Shown in pieces: positions 33,333 to 42,673 of a stretch of 64,000 bases of DNA. Numbering within the stretch: position 1 is the stretch's first letter; each line of letters begins with the position of its first letter. This DNA comes from Paucimonas sp. (lineage in GTDB: Bacteria > Pseudomonadota > Gammaproteobacteria > Pseudomonadales > Pseudomonadaceae), in NCBI GenBank assembly GCA_031253995.1, contig JAIRVG010000075.1, forward strand, positions 16,921 through 80,920, written 5' to 3'. The notes beneath the pieces were generated by a model. That model was given only the letters and a program-made list of their open reading frames with translations. It had not been told where the DNA came from and did not search any database. A program made the position numbers and the translations under genes.

Positions 33333-33537
33333 GGTCGCTCCTCCATCGGATGACAAAAAGGTCGAACACCGTAACCGGTTGTGTTATTCAATAAAACAAA
33401 AACTATATTCTTTTTTGTTATAAGCTGTTTCGACATTTTCATGGCTATCGGGCTTTTCTGGCAGGCGTGTAGGAACGTGCCTAAATGGACGGTAGTCGTT
33501 TCTACAATCGCTCGCTGCCAACCCATGAGAACCGTCC
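33333..33537. promoter_or_regulatory. AT-rich divergent promoter region, nhaA / PLP enzyme
   Basis: The stretch 33376-33425 is far richer in A and T than its surroundings. It contains an inverted repeat AACAAAAA (33395-33402), nine bases, TTTTTGTT (33412-33419), and likely promoters for both genes. No known regulator motif was matched. Confidence 0.5.
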
Positions 33538-34632
33538 ATGAATCATCACCGTACCTGGGTCCGTGAAGCCATTCGCATCATCGAGGCCGACTTCCAGCGT
33601 AGTGCCGATACCCACCTGATTCCCCTGCCGATGCCGGGTTTTCCCGAGATCGACCTGTATTTCAAGGATGAGTCCAGCCACCCCACCGGCAGCCTCAAGC
33701 ATCGCCTGGCGCGCTCGCTGTTCCTCTATGCCCTGTGCAATGGCTGGTTGCGTCCTGGTGCGCCGGTGATCGAGGCGTCCAGCGGCTCGACGGCGATATC
33801 CGAAGCCTATTTCGCCCGCTTGCTCGGCCTGCCCTTCATTGCCGTGATGCCGGCCACGACGTCGCGGGAAAAGATCGCGCAGATCGAGTTCTACGGTGGT
33901 ACGCCGCACCTGGTGCAGGATCCGACGCAGATCTATGCCGAATCCGAGCGGCTGGCCCGGGAGAGCGGCGGGCACTTCATGGACCAGTTCACCTACGCCG
34001 AGCGCGCCACCGACTGGCGGGCCAACAACAACATCGCCGAGTCGATCTTCAGCCAGATGCATTTCGAGCGGCATGCCGAGCCGGCCTGGCTGATCTCCAG
34101 TCCGGGCACCGGCGGCACCACTGCGACCCTGGGCCGTTACGTGCGTTATCGCCGGCACCCGACCCGGGTGCTGTGTGCCGATGCCGAGCGTTCGGTGTTC
34201 TTCGACTGCTATCGCAGCGGCGACCGCGAGTTGCGCCTGGACTGTGGCTCGCGCATCGAGGGCATCGGCCGGCCGCGGGTCGAAGCGTCGTTCCTGCCGG
34301 CGGTGATCGATGCCATGGTCAAGGTGCCGGATGCCCTGTCGCTGGCGGCCATGCATTACCTGGCCCGGCGTCTCGGGCGGCGAGTGGGGGGATCGAGCGG
34401 GACCAACCTGGTGGGTGCGCTGCAGGCGGCGTTGCATATGCAGTCGGCGGGGGAGTCGGGGTCGATCGTGGCGATCCTGTGTGACAGTGGCGAGCGCTAT
34501 GCCACGACTTATTACGATGAGGAATGGCTGGGGCAGCAGGGGTATGTGCTAGAACCGTTGATTGCGGCGGTGGCGGGCTGCGTGGAGCGGGGGGAGCCGT
34601 TGCCGGAGACGGTGTTGCGCGAAGGGATCTGA
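33538..34632 (+). CDS. PLP-dependent beta-family enzyme, Cds1-like cysteine desulfhydrase
   Basis: 364 residues of the fold type II (cysteine synthase) family. The PLP lysine is K54 in HPTGSLKHRLAR, the substrate loop is EASSGSTAISEAY, and the phosphate loop SPGTGGTTATLGRY. The N-terminal extension and GGSSGTNLVGAL near the end resemble the Cds1 branch, which breaks down L-cysteine to sulfide, pyruvate and ammonia, rather than CysK/CysM. A deaminase or synthase role on another amino acid is possible. Monocistronic, followed by a REPIN. Confidence 0.82.
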   Translation: MNHHRTWVREAIRIIEADFQRSADTHLIPLPMPGFPEIDLYFKDESSHPTGSLKHRLARSLFLYALCNGWLRPGAPVIEASSGSTAISEAYFARLLGLPFIAVMPATTSREKIAQIEFYGGTPHLVQDPTQIYAESERLARESGGHFMDQFTYAERATDWRANNNIAESIFSQMHFERHAEPAWLISSPGTGGTTATLGRYVRYRRHPTRVLCADAERSVFFDCYRSGDRELRLDCGSRIEGIGRPRVEASFLPAVIDAMVKVPDALSLAAMHYLARRLGRRVGGSSGTNLVGALQAALHMQSAGESGSIVAILCDSGERYATTYYDEEWLGQQGYVLEPLIAAVAGCVERGEPLPETVLREGI

Positions 34633-34661
34633 GACGACCTCACTGAGTTGGCAGGGACCGG

Positions 34662-34731
34662 GTGGGAGCGGGTTTACCCGCGATTACCGTAGTGAATTCA
34701 CTATCGCAATCGCGGGTGAACCCGCTCCCAC
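34662..34731. repeat. REPIN (paired REP palindromes)
   Basis: Inverted arms GTGGGAGCGGGTTTACCCG (34662-34680) and CGGGTGAACCCGCTCCCAC (34713-34731), with the perfect palindrome TAGTGAATTCACTA in the centre. It belongs to the same family as 11175-11246 and lies between two convergent genes. Confidence 0.88.
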
Positions 34732-34754
34732 AGGGTTCGCGTACGTCTTGAAAT

Positions 34755-36371
34755 TTACTCGGTGAGCCCGAGCATGCTGCGAGCCACGGCCTCGGCAATC
34801 CGGATGCCATCCACACCTGCTGACAGGATCCCGCCCGCATAACCCGCCCCTTCACCCGCCGGGAACAAGCCCTTCAGGTTCAGGCTCTGCAGCGTCTCGT
34901 CACGGGTGATGCGCAGCGGCGACGAGGTGCGCGTCTCGATCCCGGTCAGGATCGCATCCGCCAGGCTGTAGCCCTTGATCTGCCGGTCGAAGGCCGGGAT
35001 CGCTTCACGCAGGGCTTCGATGGCGAAGTCTGGCAGGCTAGGCGCCAGGTCGCCGAGATTGATCCCCGGCTTGTACGACGGTTCGACGCTGCCCAGGGCA
35101 GTGGACGGACGCCCGGCGACGAAGTCGCCGACCAGTTGCGCCGGCGCGTGGTAGTTGCTGCCGCCCAGTTCATAGGCGAGTTCTTCAAGCCGCTCCTGCA
35201 ACTCGATCCCCGCCAGCGGGCCACCGGGATAATCCTGCTCAGGCGTGATGCCGACGACGATCCCGGAGTTGGCGTTGCGCTCGTTGCGCGAGTACTGGCT
35301 CATGCCGTTGGTGACCACACGGCCCGGCTCGCTGGTGGCAGCGACCACGGTCCCGCCCGGGCACATGCAGAAGCTGTACACCGAACGGCCATTCTTGGCG
35401 TGGTGCACCAGCTTGTAGTCGGCGGCACCGAGTTTCGGGTGGCCGGCATACTTGCCCAGGCGCGCCTTGTCGATCAGCGACTGCGGGTGCTCGATACGGA
35501 AACCGATGGAGAACGGCTTGGCTTCCATGAACACGCCGCGGCCATGGAGCATGCGGAAGGTGTCGCGGGCACTGTGACCCAGAGCCAGGACCACATGGCG
35601 CGAATGCAGTTGCTCACCGTTGTGCAGGACCACGCCGTTGAGCTGGCCGTCTTCCATCAGCAGGTCGGTGACCTTGTGCTCGAAGCGCACTTCACCGCCC
35701 AGGGCGATGATTTCCTCGCGGATGTTCTCGACCATGCCGGTCAGGCGGAAGGTACCGATGTGCGGCTTGCTGACGTAGAGGATCTCGTCCGGCGCGCCGG
35801 CCTTGACGAACTCGTGCAGGACCTTGCGGCCGTAGTGCTTCGGGTCCTTGATCTGGCTGTACAGCTTGCCGTCGGAGAAGGTCCCGGCGCCGCCTTCGCC
35901 GAATTGCACGTTGGACTCGGGGTTGAGCACGCTCTTGCGCCACAGGCCCCAGGTGTCCTTGGTGCGCTGGCGCACTTCCTTGCCGCGCTCCAGCACGATC
36001 GGACGCAAGCCCGCCTGGGCCAGGATCAGGCCGGCGAAGATGCCGCAGGGGCCGAAGCCGACCACGATCGGCCGCTCGGCCAGGCCGCCTTCGGGGGCCA
36101 CGCCCACCGGCTTGTAGCTGACGTCCGGGGCGACGCCGACGTTGTGGTCGTCGGCGAACCTGGCCAGCACCGCGGCTTCGTCACGGACGGTGAGGTCGAT
36201 GGCGTAGATGAACAGCAGTTCGGTGTTCTTCTTCCGCGCGTCGTAGCTGCGCTTGAAGATGGAGAAGTCGAGCAGCTCGGCGTCGTCGATGCCCAGGCGT
36301 TGCACGATGGTCTCGCGCAGGGCCTCGTCGGGATGATCCAGCGGCAGCTTCAGTTCGGTGATTCGTAGCAT
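34755..36371 (-). CDS. FAD-dependent dehydrogenase, COG2509 type
   Basis: 538 residues. An N-terminal domain of about 100 residues (LKLPLDHPDEAL, then FSIFKRSYDARKK) precedes the FAD Rossmann motif IVVGFGPCGIFAG (G105-x-G107-x-x-G110). SNVQFGEGGAGTFSDGKL and the C-terminal FPAGEGAGYAGGILSAGVDG complete the family pattern. It is widespread in bacteria and annotated as an NAD(P)/FAD-dependent oxidoreductase; the substrate is not known. Start 36371 was chosen at MLRITELKLPL; the frame continues to 36419. Confidence 0.88.
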   Translation of the reverse strand: MLRITELKLPLDHPDEALRETIVQRLGIDDAELLDFSIFKRSYDARKKNTELLFIYAIDLTVRDEAAVLARFADDHNVGVAPDVSYKPVGVAPEGGLAERPIVVGFGPCGIFAGLILAQAGLRPIVLERGKEVRQRTKDTWGLWRKSVLNPESNVQFGEGGAGTFSDGKLYSQIKDPKHYGRKVLHEFVKAGAPDEILYVSKPHIGTFRLTGMVENIREEIIALGGEVRFEHKVTDLLMEDGQLNGVVLHNGEQLHSRHVVLALGHSARDTFRMLHGRGVFMEAKPFSIGFRIEHPQSLIDKARLGKYAGHPKLGAADYKLVHHAKNGRSVYSFCMCPGGTVVAATSEPGRVVTNGMSQYSRNERNANSGIVVGITPEQDYPGGPLAGIELQERLEELAYELGGSNYHAPAQLVGDFVAGRPSTALGSVEPSYKPGINLGDLAPSLPDFAIEALREAIPAFDRQIKGYSLADAILTGIETRTSSPLRITRDETLQSLNLKGLFPAGEGAGYAGGILSAGVDGIRIAEAVARSMLGLTE

Positions 36372-36476
36372 GACAGGGTCCAGTATCCCGGCCATGGAAG
36401 GGCCGGCGGCTTTACACAAACCGCCAAGTATAAAGCTTTCGCCGGCCGGGCAGGCAGATTGAATGTGCGCCGGTGG

Positions 36477-37151
36477 TCAGTCGTTGCGCGAACCGCCGTA
36501 GTAGCCACAGCCCTGCATGGTCTGGCCATCCACTCGCAGTTGCGCACTCAGGTGGCTGACGCCGCCGGTGGAGACGTCGACGCAGCGTTGCGGGGCCAGC
36601 CACAGCTCGACTTTCTGGCCGTTGGCCTCGCTGCTGACACTGATGCCGCCGCCGGGCATCTGTTCTTCCAGGTAGGGCAGGGCCAAGGGTGGCTGTTCCG
36701 GGCGATTGAGGACCATGCCCTGGCCGCTGACATTCAGGTTCCAGAAGGGCTCCTGGCCATAGGCACGCAGGGTCAGGCGCTTGAAGTTGGGGTCGGTGCA
36801 GGCGCTGGACGAGTGGTCGATGCGATAGAGCTGCTGCACATTGAACTGGCCGTCGTTACCGGAGCCCTGGTGGCTGGCCAGGGTGCCGCGCAGGTCGGCG
36901 AACAACACGCCGGGCGTGGCGGCGAGGGTCGCGGCTTCCTGCAGTACGCCGGTGTTGCCGGTGTCCTGGATGACGAAGCGACGGCTTTCGGTGCAGGGCT
37001 TGAACAGCAATTGGCCATTGGCGGCGCTGAGTTCGCCTTGCAGGCGGATCATGCCGGCGGTGGAGACGGTTTCCGGCTGGTCGTCGAGCAGACTGCAACC
37101 GGCGAACAGCGGCAGCAGGGCGGCGACGAACAGGGAGGGGGCGATACGCAT
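36477..37151 (-). CDS. COG3650-type lipoprotein
   Basis: 224 residues. A lipoprotein signal (MRIAPSLFVAALLPLFAGC) precedes a first domain with GELSAANGQLLFKPCTESRRF and a second domain like COG3650 (LTLRAYGQEPFWNLNVSGQGMVL, here split in two, and CVDVSTGGVSHLSAQLRVDG). The FWNL pattern and paired cysteines are typical. A periplasmic or outer-membrane envelope role is likely, with function unknown. The start was placed at 37151 for the signal peptide. Confidence 0.75.
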   Translation of the reverse strand: MRIAPSLFVAALLPLFAGCSLLDDQPETVSTAGMIRLQGELSAANGQLLFKPCTESRRFVIQDTGNTGVLQEAATLAATPGVLFADLRGTLASHQGSGNDGQFNVQQLYRIDHSSSACTDPNFKRLTLRAYGQEPFWNLNVSGQGMVLNRPEQPPLALPYLEEQMPGGGISVSSEANGQKVELWLAPQRCVDVSTGGVSHLSAQLRVDGQTMQGCGYYGGSRND

Positions 37152-37258
37152 CGAGGAAAACTCCGGGATCTCTGCCTGAAAAGTTTCCAACGGTATGCAG
37201 GGTGGAAGGGGATTACAAGTGAAGTTGCGTCAGGAAAATCTGCTGTTCTTGTAAGGTT

Positions 37259-37309
37259 CATCGCTGGCAAGCCAGCCCCCATCCTGTGGGAGCTGGCTTG
37301 CCAGCGATG
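37259..37309. repeat. REP palindrome of second family, terminator-like
   Basis: Perfect 18-base arms CATCGCTGGCAAGCCAGC and GCTGGCTTGCCAGCGATG around a 15-base loop that includes TGTGGGA. It lies between braG (end) and the lipoprotein gene (start), both leftward, and can end lipoprotein-independent transcripts. Elements with the same core are seen at 43113 and 23143. Confidence 0.85.
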
Positions 37310-37321
37310 AGGTCCGGGAGA

Positions 37322-38023
37322 TCAACCCCCCAGGTAAGCGTCGCGCACTTTAGGATCGGTCAGCAGCGCTTCCCCGGTCCCCTGCATCACCACCCGCCCG
37401 TTCTCCAGCACATAGGCCCGGTCGGCGATCTTCAGCGCCTGGTTGGCGTTCTGCTCCACCAGGAACACGGTCACGCCATCACGGCGCAACTGTTCGATGA
37501 TGTCGAAGATCTGCTGGATGATGATCGGCGCCAGGCCCAGCGACGGCTCGTCGAGCAGCAGCAGCTTGGGCTTGCTCATCAGCGCCCGGCCGATGGCGAG
37601 CATCTGCTGCTCGCCGCCGGACATGGTGCCGCCCCGCTGGCTGTAGCGTTCCTTCAGGCGCGGGAACAGTTGCAGGACCTTGTCCAGCTGCTCCTGGTAA
37701 TCGCCCTTGTCGGTGAAGAAACCGCCCATGGCCAGGTTTTCCTCGACGGTCAGGCGCGAGAACACGCGGCGGCCTTCAGGGACCACGGCGATGCTCTTGC
37801 GCATGATGTGCGAGGACGGCTGGCCGACCAGCTCTTCGCCCAGGTAGCGGATGCTGCCGCTGTGGGCCTGCGGCGAACCGCAGAGGGTCATCAGCAGGGT
37901 CGACTTGCCGGCACCGTTGGCGCCGATCAGGGTGACGATCTCGCCCTGGCGGATTTCCACGTTGACCGAGTGCAGCGCCTGGATCTTGCCATAGAAGGTG
38001 GAAACGTTTTCGAACTGCAGCAT
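37322..38023 (-). CDS. braG: Branched-chain amino acid ABC transporter ATPase BraG/LivF
   Basis: 233 residues, the short ATPase of the LIV-I system. Walker A is GANGAGKSTL, the signature is TMSGGEQQMLAIGRAL, and Walker B is LLLLDEPSLGLAP. It starts one base after braF stops and is the last gene of the braDEFG operon. Confidence 0.95.
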   Translation of the reverse strand: MLQFENVSTFYGKIQALHSVNVEIRQGEIVTLIGANGAGKSTLLMTLCGSPQAHSGSIRYLGEELVGQPSSHIMRKSIAVVPEGRRVFSRLTVEENLAMGGFFTDKGDYQEQLDKVLQLFPRLKERYSQRGGTMSGGEQQMLAIGRALMSKPKLLLLDEPSLGLAPIIIQQIFDIIEQLRRDGVTVFLVEQNANQALKIADRAYVLENGRVVMQGTGEALLTDPKVRDAYLGG

Positions 38024-38791
38024 TTACGCTTCCCCCAGGTAGGCTTTGATCACATCAGGGTTGTCACGGATCTGTTCCGGCGTGCCATCGGCCAGCGGCG
38101 TGCCCTGGTTGATCACGACGATATGGTCGGAAATGCTCATGACCAGTTTCATGTCGTGCTCGATCAGCAGCACGGTGACGTCGTGGGACTCGCGCAGGTA
38201 GCCGATCAGTGCCTTGAGGTCCTCGGTTTCCTTGGGGTTCAGGCCGGCTGCCGGCTCGTCGAGCATGATGATCCGCGGTTGGGTCATCATGCAGCGGGCG
38301 ATTTCCAGGCGGCGCTGCTGACCATAGGCCAGGGTGCCGGCGGTGCGGTTGGCGAATTCGGTCAGGTTGACCTTCTCCAGCCAGTACTGTGCCCGCTCCA
38401 TGGCTTCCTTCTCGCTGCGGCGGAACGCCGGGGTCTTGAACAGGCCGGCGAGGAAGTTGGTGTTGAGGTGGCGGTGCTGGGCGATCAGCAGGTTTTCCAG
38501 CGCGGTCATTTCCTTGAACAGGCGCACGTTCTGGAAGGTCCGCACCACGCCCTTGCGGGCGATCTGGTGACCGGCCAGGCCCTGGATCGGCTGACCATCG
38601 AGGAGGATGGTGCCGCCGCTGGGCTTGTAGAAACCGGTCAGGCAGTTGAACACGGTGGTCTTGCCGGCGCCGTTCGGGCCGATCAGGGCAACCACCTGTT
38701 TTTCCTTGACGGTCAGGGCCACGCCGTTCACCGCCAACAAGCCGCCGAAGCGCATGCTCAGGCCGCTGACTTTCAGAATTTCGCGGCTCAT
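38024..38791 (-). CDS. braF: Branched-chain amino acid ABC transporter ATPase BraF/LivG
   Basis: 255 residues, the second ATPase. Walker A is GPNGAGKTTVFNCLTG, the signature region is LAYGQQRRLEIARCM, and Walker B is IIMLDEPAAGLNP. The C-terminal VIKAYLGEA is typical of LivG. It overlaps braE by four bases (ATGA). Confidence 0.95.
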   Translation of the reverse strand: MSREILKVSGLSMRFGGLLAVNGVALTVKEKQVVALIGPNGAGKTTVFNCLTGFYKPSGGTILLDGQPIQGLAGHQIARKGVVRTFQNVRLFKEMTALENLLIAQHRHLNTNFLAGLFKTPAFRRSEKEAMERAQYWLEKVNLTEFANRTAGTLAYGQQRRLEIARCMMTQPRIIMLDEPAAGLNPKETEDLKALIGYLRESHDVTVLLIEHDMKLVMSISDHIVVINQGTPLADGTPEQIRDNPDVIKAYLGEA

Positions 38792-40044
38792 CGACGCAGC
38801 TCCATGTGTGGACGTTGCATAGGCAGCAGGCCCTGCGGACGCCAGATCATCATCAACACCATCAGGGCGCCGAACATCAGCATGCGGTACTCGCTGAAGT
38901 CACGCATCAGCTCGGGCAGCAGGATCATCACGATGGCCGCGAGGATCACGCCCAGCTGGGAGCCCATGCCGCCGAGGACGACGATGGCGAGGATGATCGC
39001 CGATTCGATGAAGGTGAAGGATTCCGGGGTCACCAGGCCCTGGCGGGCGGCGAAGAAGCTGCCGGCGAAACCGGCGAAGCAGGCACCCAGGGTGAACGCC
39101 GAGAGCTTGATCACGGTCGGGTTCAGGCCCAGCGCGCGGCAGGCGATCTCGTCTTCACGCAGCGCTTCCCAGGCACGCCCGATCGGCATGCGCAGCAGGC
39201 GGTTGATGACGAACAGGGCCAGCAGCGCCAGGAGCAGGGCGACCAGGTAGAGGAAGATGACCTTGTTGATCGAGTTGTATTCCAGCCCGAAGAACTCGTG
39301 GAAGGTCTGCATCCCCTCGGCGGCCCTGCGTTCGAAGGTCAGGCCGAAGAAGGTTGGTTTCTCGATGTTGCTGATGCCGTTCGGACCGCCGGTGAGGTCG
39401 GTCAGGTTGCGCAGGAACAGGCGGATGATCTCGCCGAAGCCGAGGGTCACGATCGCCAGGTAGTCACCCCGCAGGCGCAGCACCGGGAAGCCCAGCAGGA
39501 AGCCGAAGGTGGCCGCCATCAGGCCGGCGATGGGCAGGCAGATCCAGAAGCTCAGGCCGAAGTAGTGCGAGAGCATCGCGTAGCTGTAGGCGCCGACGGC
39601 GTAGAAGCCGACGTAACCCAGGTCGAGCAGGCCCGCCAGGCCGACCACGATGTTCAGGCCGAGGCCGAGCAGGACGTAGATCAGGATCAGGGTGGCGATG
39701 TCGACCGCGCCGCGCGAGCCGAAGAACGGCCAGACCAGGGCGACCACGATGAGGCCGAGGATGATGTAGCGCTGGGTCTTGGGCAGGGTCAGCCAGTTGC
39801 TCACCTTCGGCGGCACCAGCGGACCACGGTCGCGGGAACGCATGACCGCGCTCCATTGCTTGTCGAACAGCACGCGCAGGAACATCAGCACCGAGCACAG
39901 GGCGATCACGCCGAGGGTGAAGGGGCCCTGGCCGTGCACTTCCAGGTTGATGCCGACGATGCTGAGTTTCAGGCCGAGTACCGGGAAGGCCACGGCCCAG
40001 ACCAGCAGGGCGCTGAAGAACGCCGCTTTGAGATGTCTGTTCAT
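38788..40044 (-). CDS. braE: Branched-chain amino acid ABC transporter permease BraE/LivM
   Basis: 418 residues with about ten membrane helices and an N-terminal extension with a PPKVSNWLTLPKTQRYI loop. The LivM marks are GYVGFYAVGAYSYA and the ATPase-docking loop GRAWEALREDEIACRALGLN. It overlaps braD and braF by four bases each. Confidence 0.95.
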   Translation of the reverse strand: MNRHLKAAFFSALLVWAVAFPVLGLKLSIVGINLEVHGQGPFTLGVIALCSVLMFLRVLFDKQWSAVMRSRDRGPLVPPKVSNWLTLPKTQRYIILGLIVVALVWPFFGSRGAVDIATLILIYVLLGLGLNIVVGLAGLLDLGYVGFYAVGAYSYAMLSHYFGLSFWICLPIAGLMAATFGFLLGFPVLRLRGDYLAIVTLGFGEIIRLFLRNLTDLTGGPNGISNIEKPTFFGLTFERRAAEGMQTFHEFFGLEYNSINKVIFLYLVALLLALLALFVINRLLRMPIGRAWEALREDEIACRALGLNPTVIKLSAFTLGACFAGFAGSFFAARQGLVTPESFTFIESAIILAIVVLGGMGSQLGVILAAIVMILLPELMRDFSEYRMLMFGALMVLMMIWRPQGLLPMQRPHMELRR

Positions 40045-40964
40045 ACTTTCTCAACCTCCGGACGGCCGAGGATGCCGGTCGGACGGAACAACAGGACGAG
40101 AACCAGCAGGCCGAACGCGACGACGTCCTTGTACTGGTCACCGAAGATGTCAGCGCCGAAGGCTTCGGCCACACCCAGCACCAGGCCGCCGAGCATGGCG
40201 CCCGGAATGCTGCCGATGCCGCCCAGGACTGCCGCGGTGAAGGCCTTCAGGCCCACCAGGAAGCCGGCGTTGGGGTTGATCACGCCGTACTGCATGCTCA
40301 GCAGGACCGCGGCCACGGCCGCCAGGGCGGCACCGATGACGAAGGTCAGGGCGATGATGTTGTTGGTGTTGATGCCCAGCAGGTTGGCCATCTTTATGTC
40401 TTCGGCGCAGGCACGGCAGGCGCGGCCCAGGCGAGAACGGGAGATGAACAGGGTCAGGCCGATCATGGCGATCAGGGTGACCACGAAGACCAGGATCTGC
40501 ATGTAGGAAATCAGGACTTCCTCCGCGCCGCCCGGACCGAAGGAGATGCTCCCCGGCAGCAGGTTGGGAATGGACTTGTCCTTGGAATCCTGGGAAAGCA
40601 GGACGGTGTTCTGCAGGAAAATCGACATGCCGATGGCGGAAATCAGCGGGATCAGGCGGTTGCTGTTACGCAACGGCCGGTAGGCGACCCGTTCGATACT
40701 GTAGCCGTAGGCACTGGTAACCAGGATCGTCGCGATGAACGCGGCGGTCATCAGCAGCGGCAGTGAGTGGATGCCCATCATGGCCAGTCCGGCAAGGACG
40801 ATGAAGGCCACGTAGGAACCAATCATGTACACCTCGCCATGGGCGAAGTTGATCATTCCAATGATGCCGTAAACCATTGTGTAGCCAATGGCTATCAAGG
40901 CATAGGTGCTGCCAATGGTCAGGCCATTAACCAGCTGTTGGAAGAAGTGATAGATCTCAGGCAT
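40041..40964 (-). CDS. braD: Branched-chain amino acid ABC transporter permease BraD/LivH
   Basis: 307 residues, the standard BraD length. YALIAIGYTMVYGIIGMINFAHGEVYMIG is split across helices 1-2, with the docking loop GRACRACAEDIKMANLLGIN. The start at 40964 is preferred to the longer frame from 40994, as MPEIYHFFQQLVNG is the standard beginning. Confidence 0.95.
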   Translation of the reverse strand: MPEIYHFFQQLVNGLTIGSTYALIAIGYTMVYGIIGMINFAHGEVYMIGSYVAFIVLAGLAMMGIHSLPLLMTAAFIATILVTSAYGYSIERVAYRPLRNSNRLIPLISAIGMSIFLQNTVLLSQDSKDKSIPNLLPGSISFGPGGAEEVLISYMQILVFVVTLIAMIGLTLFISRSRLGRACRACAEDIKMANLLGINTNNIIALTFVIGAALAAVAAVLLSMQYGVINPNAGFLVGLKAFTAAVLGGIGSIPGAMLGGLVLGVAEAFGADIFGDQYKDVVAFGLLVLVLLFRPTGILGRPEVEKV

Positions 40965-41144
40965 TACAGCGCTCCTAAAAACCTGAATATGCATTTCGCT
41001 GGCGGGCTTTTACCCGGCATGGCCTTGTGGTCTGGGGCCACTTCGACGCATGCATTGCCAGGGAACCGCTGGTGACGGTTTTAAGATTTTCAGGTGGACC
41101 CGATCCCGGATCGCGGGAAACGTGTCCATGAACCTCGTAAAACA

Positions 41145-41170
41145 AAGCCCACTGCTCGCACAGTGGGCTT
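41145..41170 (-). terminator. Intercistronic hairpin between braC and braD
   Basis: Ten-base perfect stem AAGCCCACTG / CAGTGGGCTT, loop CTCGCA, 23 bases after the braC stop, with a T-rich tail on the leftward strand. It probably lets the binding-protein message greatly outnumber the permease/ATPase message, as in other LIV operons. Confidence 0.8.
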
Positions 41171-41192
41171 TTCGGTCATGTATCAGACGGTG

Positions 41193-42308
41193 TTACTGAG
41201 GGGAAACTTCGGTTTTCGGTTTGCCGAAATGCCATTCGTAGACCACGAACTTGAAGTCCTTCAGGTCGCCTTTGGCGTCGTAGGACAGTTCGCCGGTCGG
41301 AGTCTTGAAGGTACCGGCGTGGATGGCTGCTGCCACCTTGTCGGTGTCTTCGCTCTTCGCGGCCTTGATGCCCTGGGCGATCAGCTCGACGGCGGAGTAG
41401 GCAGGGAACACGAACGGACCGCTAGGATCCTTGCCGTCGGCCTTGATGGCGTCGACGATCTTCTTGTTCTCCGGATCGGCGTCGAAGGACTTCGGCAGGG
41501 TTACCAGCAGGCCTTCGGAAGCGTCCTGGGCGATCTGCGAGATGGAGTCGTTGCCGACGCCTTCCGGACCCATGAACTTGGCGTTCAGGCCCTTCTCTTT
41601 GGCCTGGCGCAGGATCAGGCCCAGCTCAGGGTGGTAGCCGCCGTAGTAGACGAAGTCGACGTTGTTCTGCTTGAGCTTCTGGATGATGGACGAGAAGTCC
41701 TTGTCACCGGCGTTCAGGCCTTCGAAGACGGCAACCTTGGTGCCTTTGCCTTCCAGGGTCGACTTGACCGCGGTGGCGATGCCTTCACCGTACTGCTGCT
41801 TGTCGTGCAGTACCGCGACGACCTTCGGCTTGACGTGGTCGGCGATGTAGTTGCCGGCGGCAGGGCCCTGGGCGCTGTCCAGGCCGATGGTGCGGAAGAT
41901 CAGCTTGTAGCCACGAGCGGTGATTTCCGGGCTGGTGGCAGCCGGGGTGATCATGATCACGCCTTCGTCTTCGTAGATGTCGGACGCTGGCTGGGTGGAG
42001 CTGGAGCAGAGGTGACCGATGACGAACTTGACGCCGTCGTTGACCACCTTGTTGGCGACTGCCACGGCCTGTTTAGGGTCGCAGGCGTCGTCGTATTCCT
42101 TGGCTTCGAGCATCTTGCCATCGACACCGCCGGCGGCGTTGATGTCCTTGATGGCTTGCTTGGCACCGATGAACTGCATGTCACCGTATTGAGTCACCGG
42201 GCCGGTCTTCGGGCCGGCGATGCCGATCTTGATGGTATCGGCGGCGAAGGAATGGCTGGCGACGCCGGCCAGGACCATCGCGGCGAACAGCTTGGAAACT
42301 TTACTCAT
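41193..42308 (-). CDS. braC: Leucine/isoleucine/valine/threonine/alanine-binding protein BraC
   Basis: 371 residues with signal peptide MSKVSKLFAAMVLAGVASHSFA and the Peripla_BP_6 fold: IKIGIAGPKTGPVTQYG, VNDGVKFVIGHLCSSSTQPAS (disulfide pair) and YYGGYHPELGLILRQAKEKG. It is the first gene of the braCDEFG operon, separated from braD by a hairpin. The long leader 42309-42673 is upstream. Confidence 0.95.
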   Translation of the reverse strand: MSKVSKLFAAMVLAGVASHSFAADTIKIGIAGPKTGPVTQYGDMQFIGAKQAIKDINAAGGVDGKMLEAKEYDDACDPKQAVAVANKVVNDGVKFVIGHLCSSSTQPASDIYEDEGVIMITPAATSPEITARGYKLIFRTIGLDSAQGPAAGNYIADHVKPKVVAVLHDKQQYGEGIATAVKSTLEGKGTKVAVFEGLNAGDKDFSSIIQKLKQNNVDFVYYGGYHPELGLILRQAKEKGLNAKFMGPEGVGNDSISQIAQDASEGLLVTLPKSFDADPENKKIVDAIKADGKDPSGPFVFPAYSAVELIAQGIKAAKSEDTDKVAAAIHAGTFKTPTGELSYDAKGDLKDFKFVVYEWHFGKPKTEVSPQ

Positions 42309-42673
42309 AGTGCTCCACTCATTCTGTTGTAATTTTTATCGTCCTTGCGCCAGGGCAGAGGACCCGACAGACCCGGTACGGCCACGCCGTATCGCAGCCT
42401 GACTTGCCGGTATCGCCCCCGGTGAATGCCCTGGCAACTGTACCGGTACAGTGTAGAGCGCCGCTTCATCGCTTGAAAAGCGGGCCCGCCGAGGCAAAAA
42501 CCGAGGGTGTCGCGTGATCGACATAAAGATACAAAAAAGCGTCTTCTGTTGTTCCGGTAATGCCCGGAAACGTTTGGCTTCGTTGATCCCGTCGACCAAT
42601 TACTTATTTGAAACTGGGTTTTTCTGCAAAAATACCGGCTTTCTTTTCAGCCTGAATATTTTTGGTGGAACCC
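42309..42673. promoter_or_regulatory. Divergent intergenic region, braC / DUF2288 gene
   Basis: 365 bases between divergent genes, without a coding sequence I can support. The part nearest braC is GC-rich; 42500-42670 is AT-rich with several A- and T-runs and is the probable promoter zone of the rightward gene. GGTGGAA before 42674 is the ribosome site of that gene. Confidence 0.45.
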
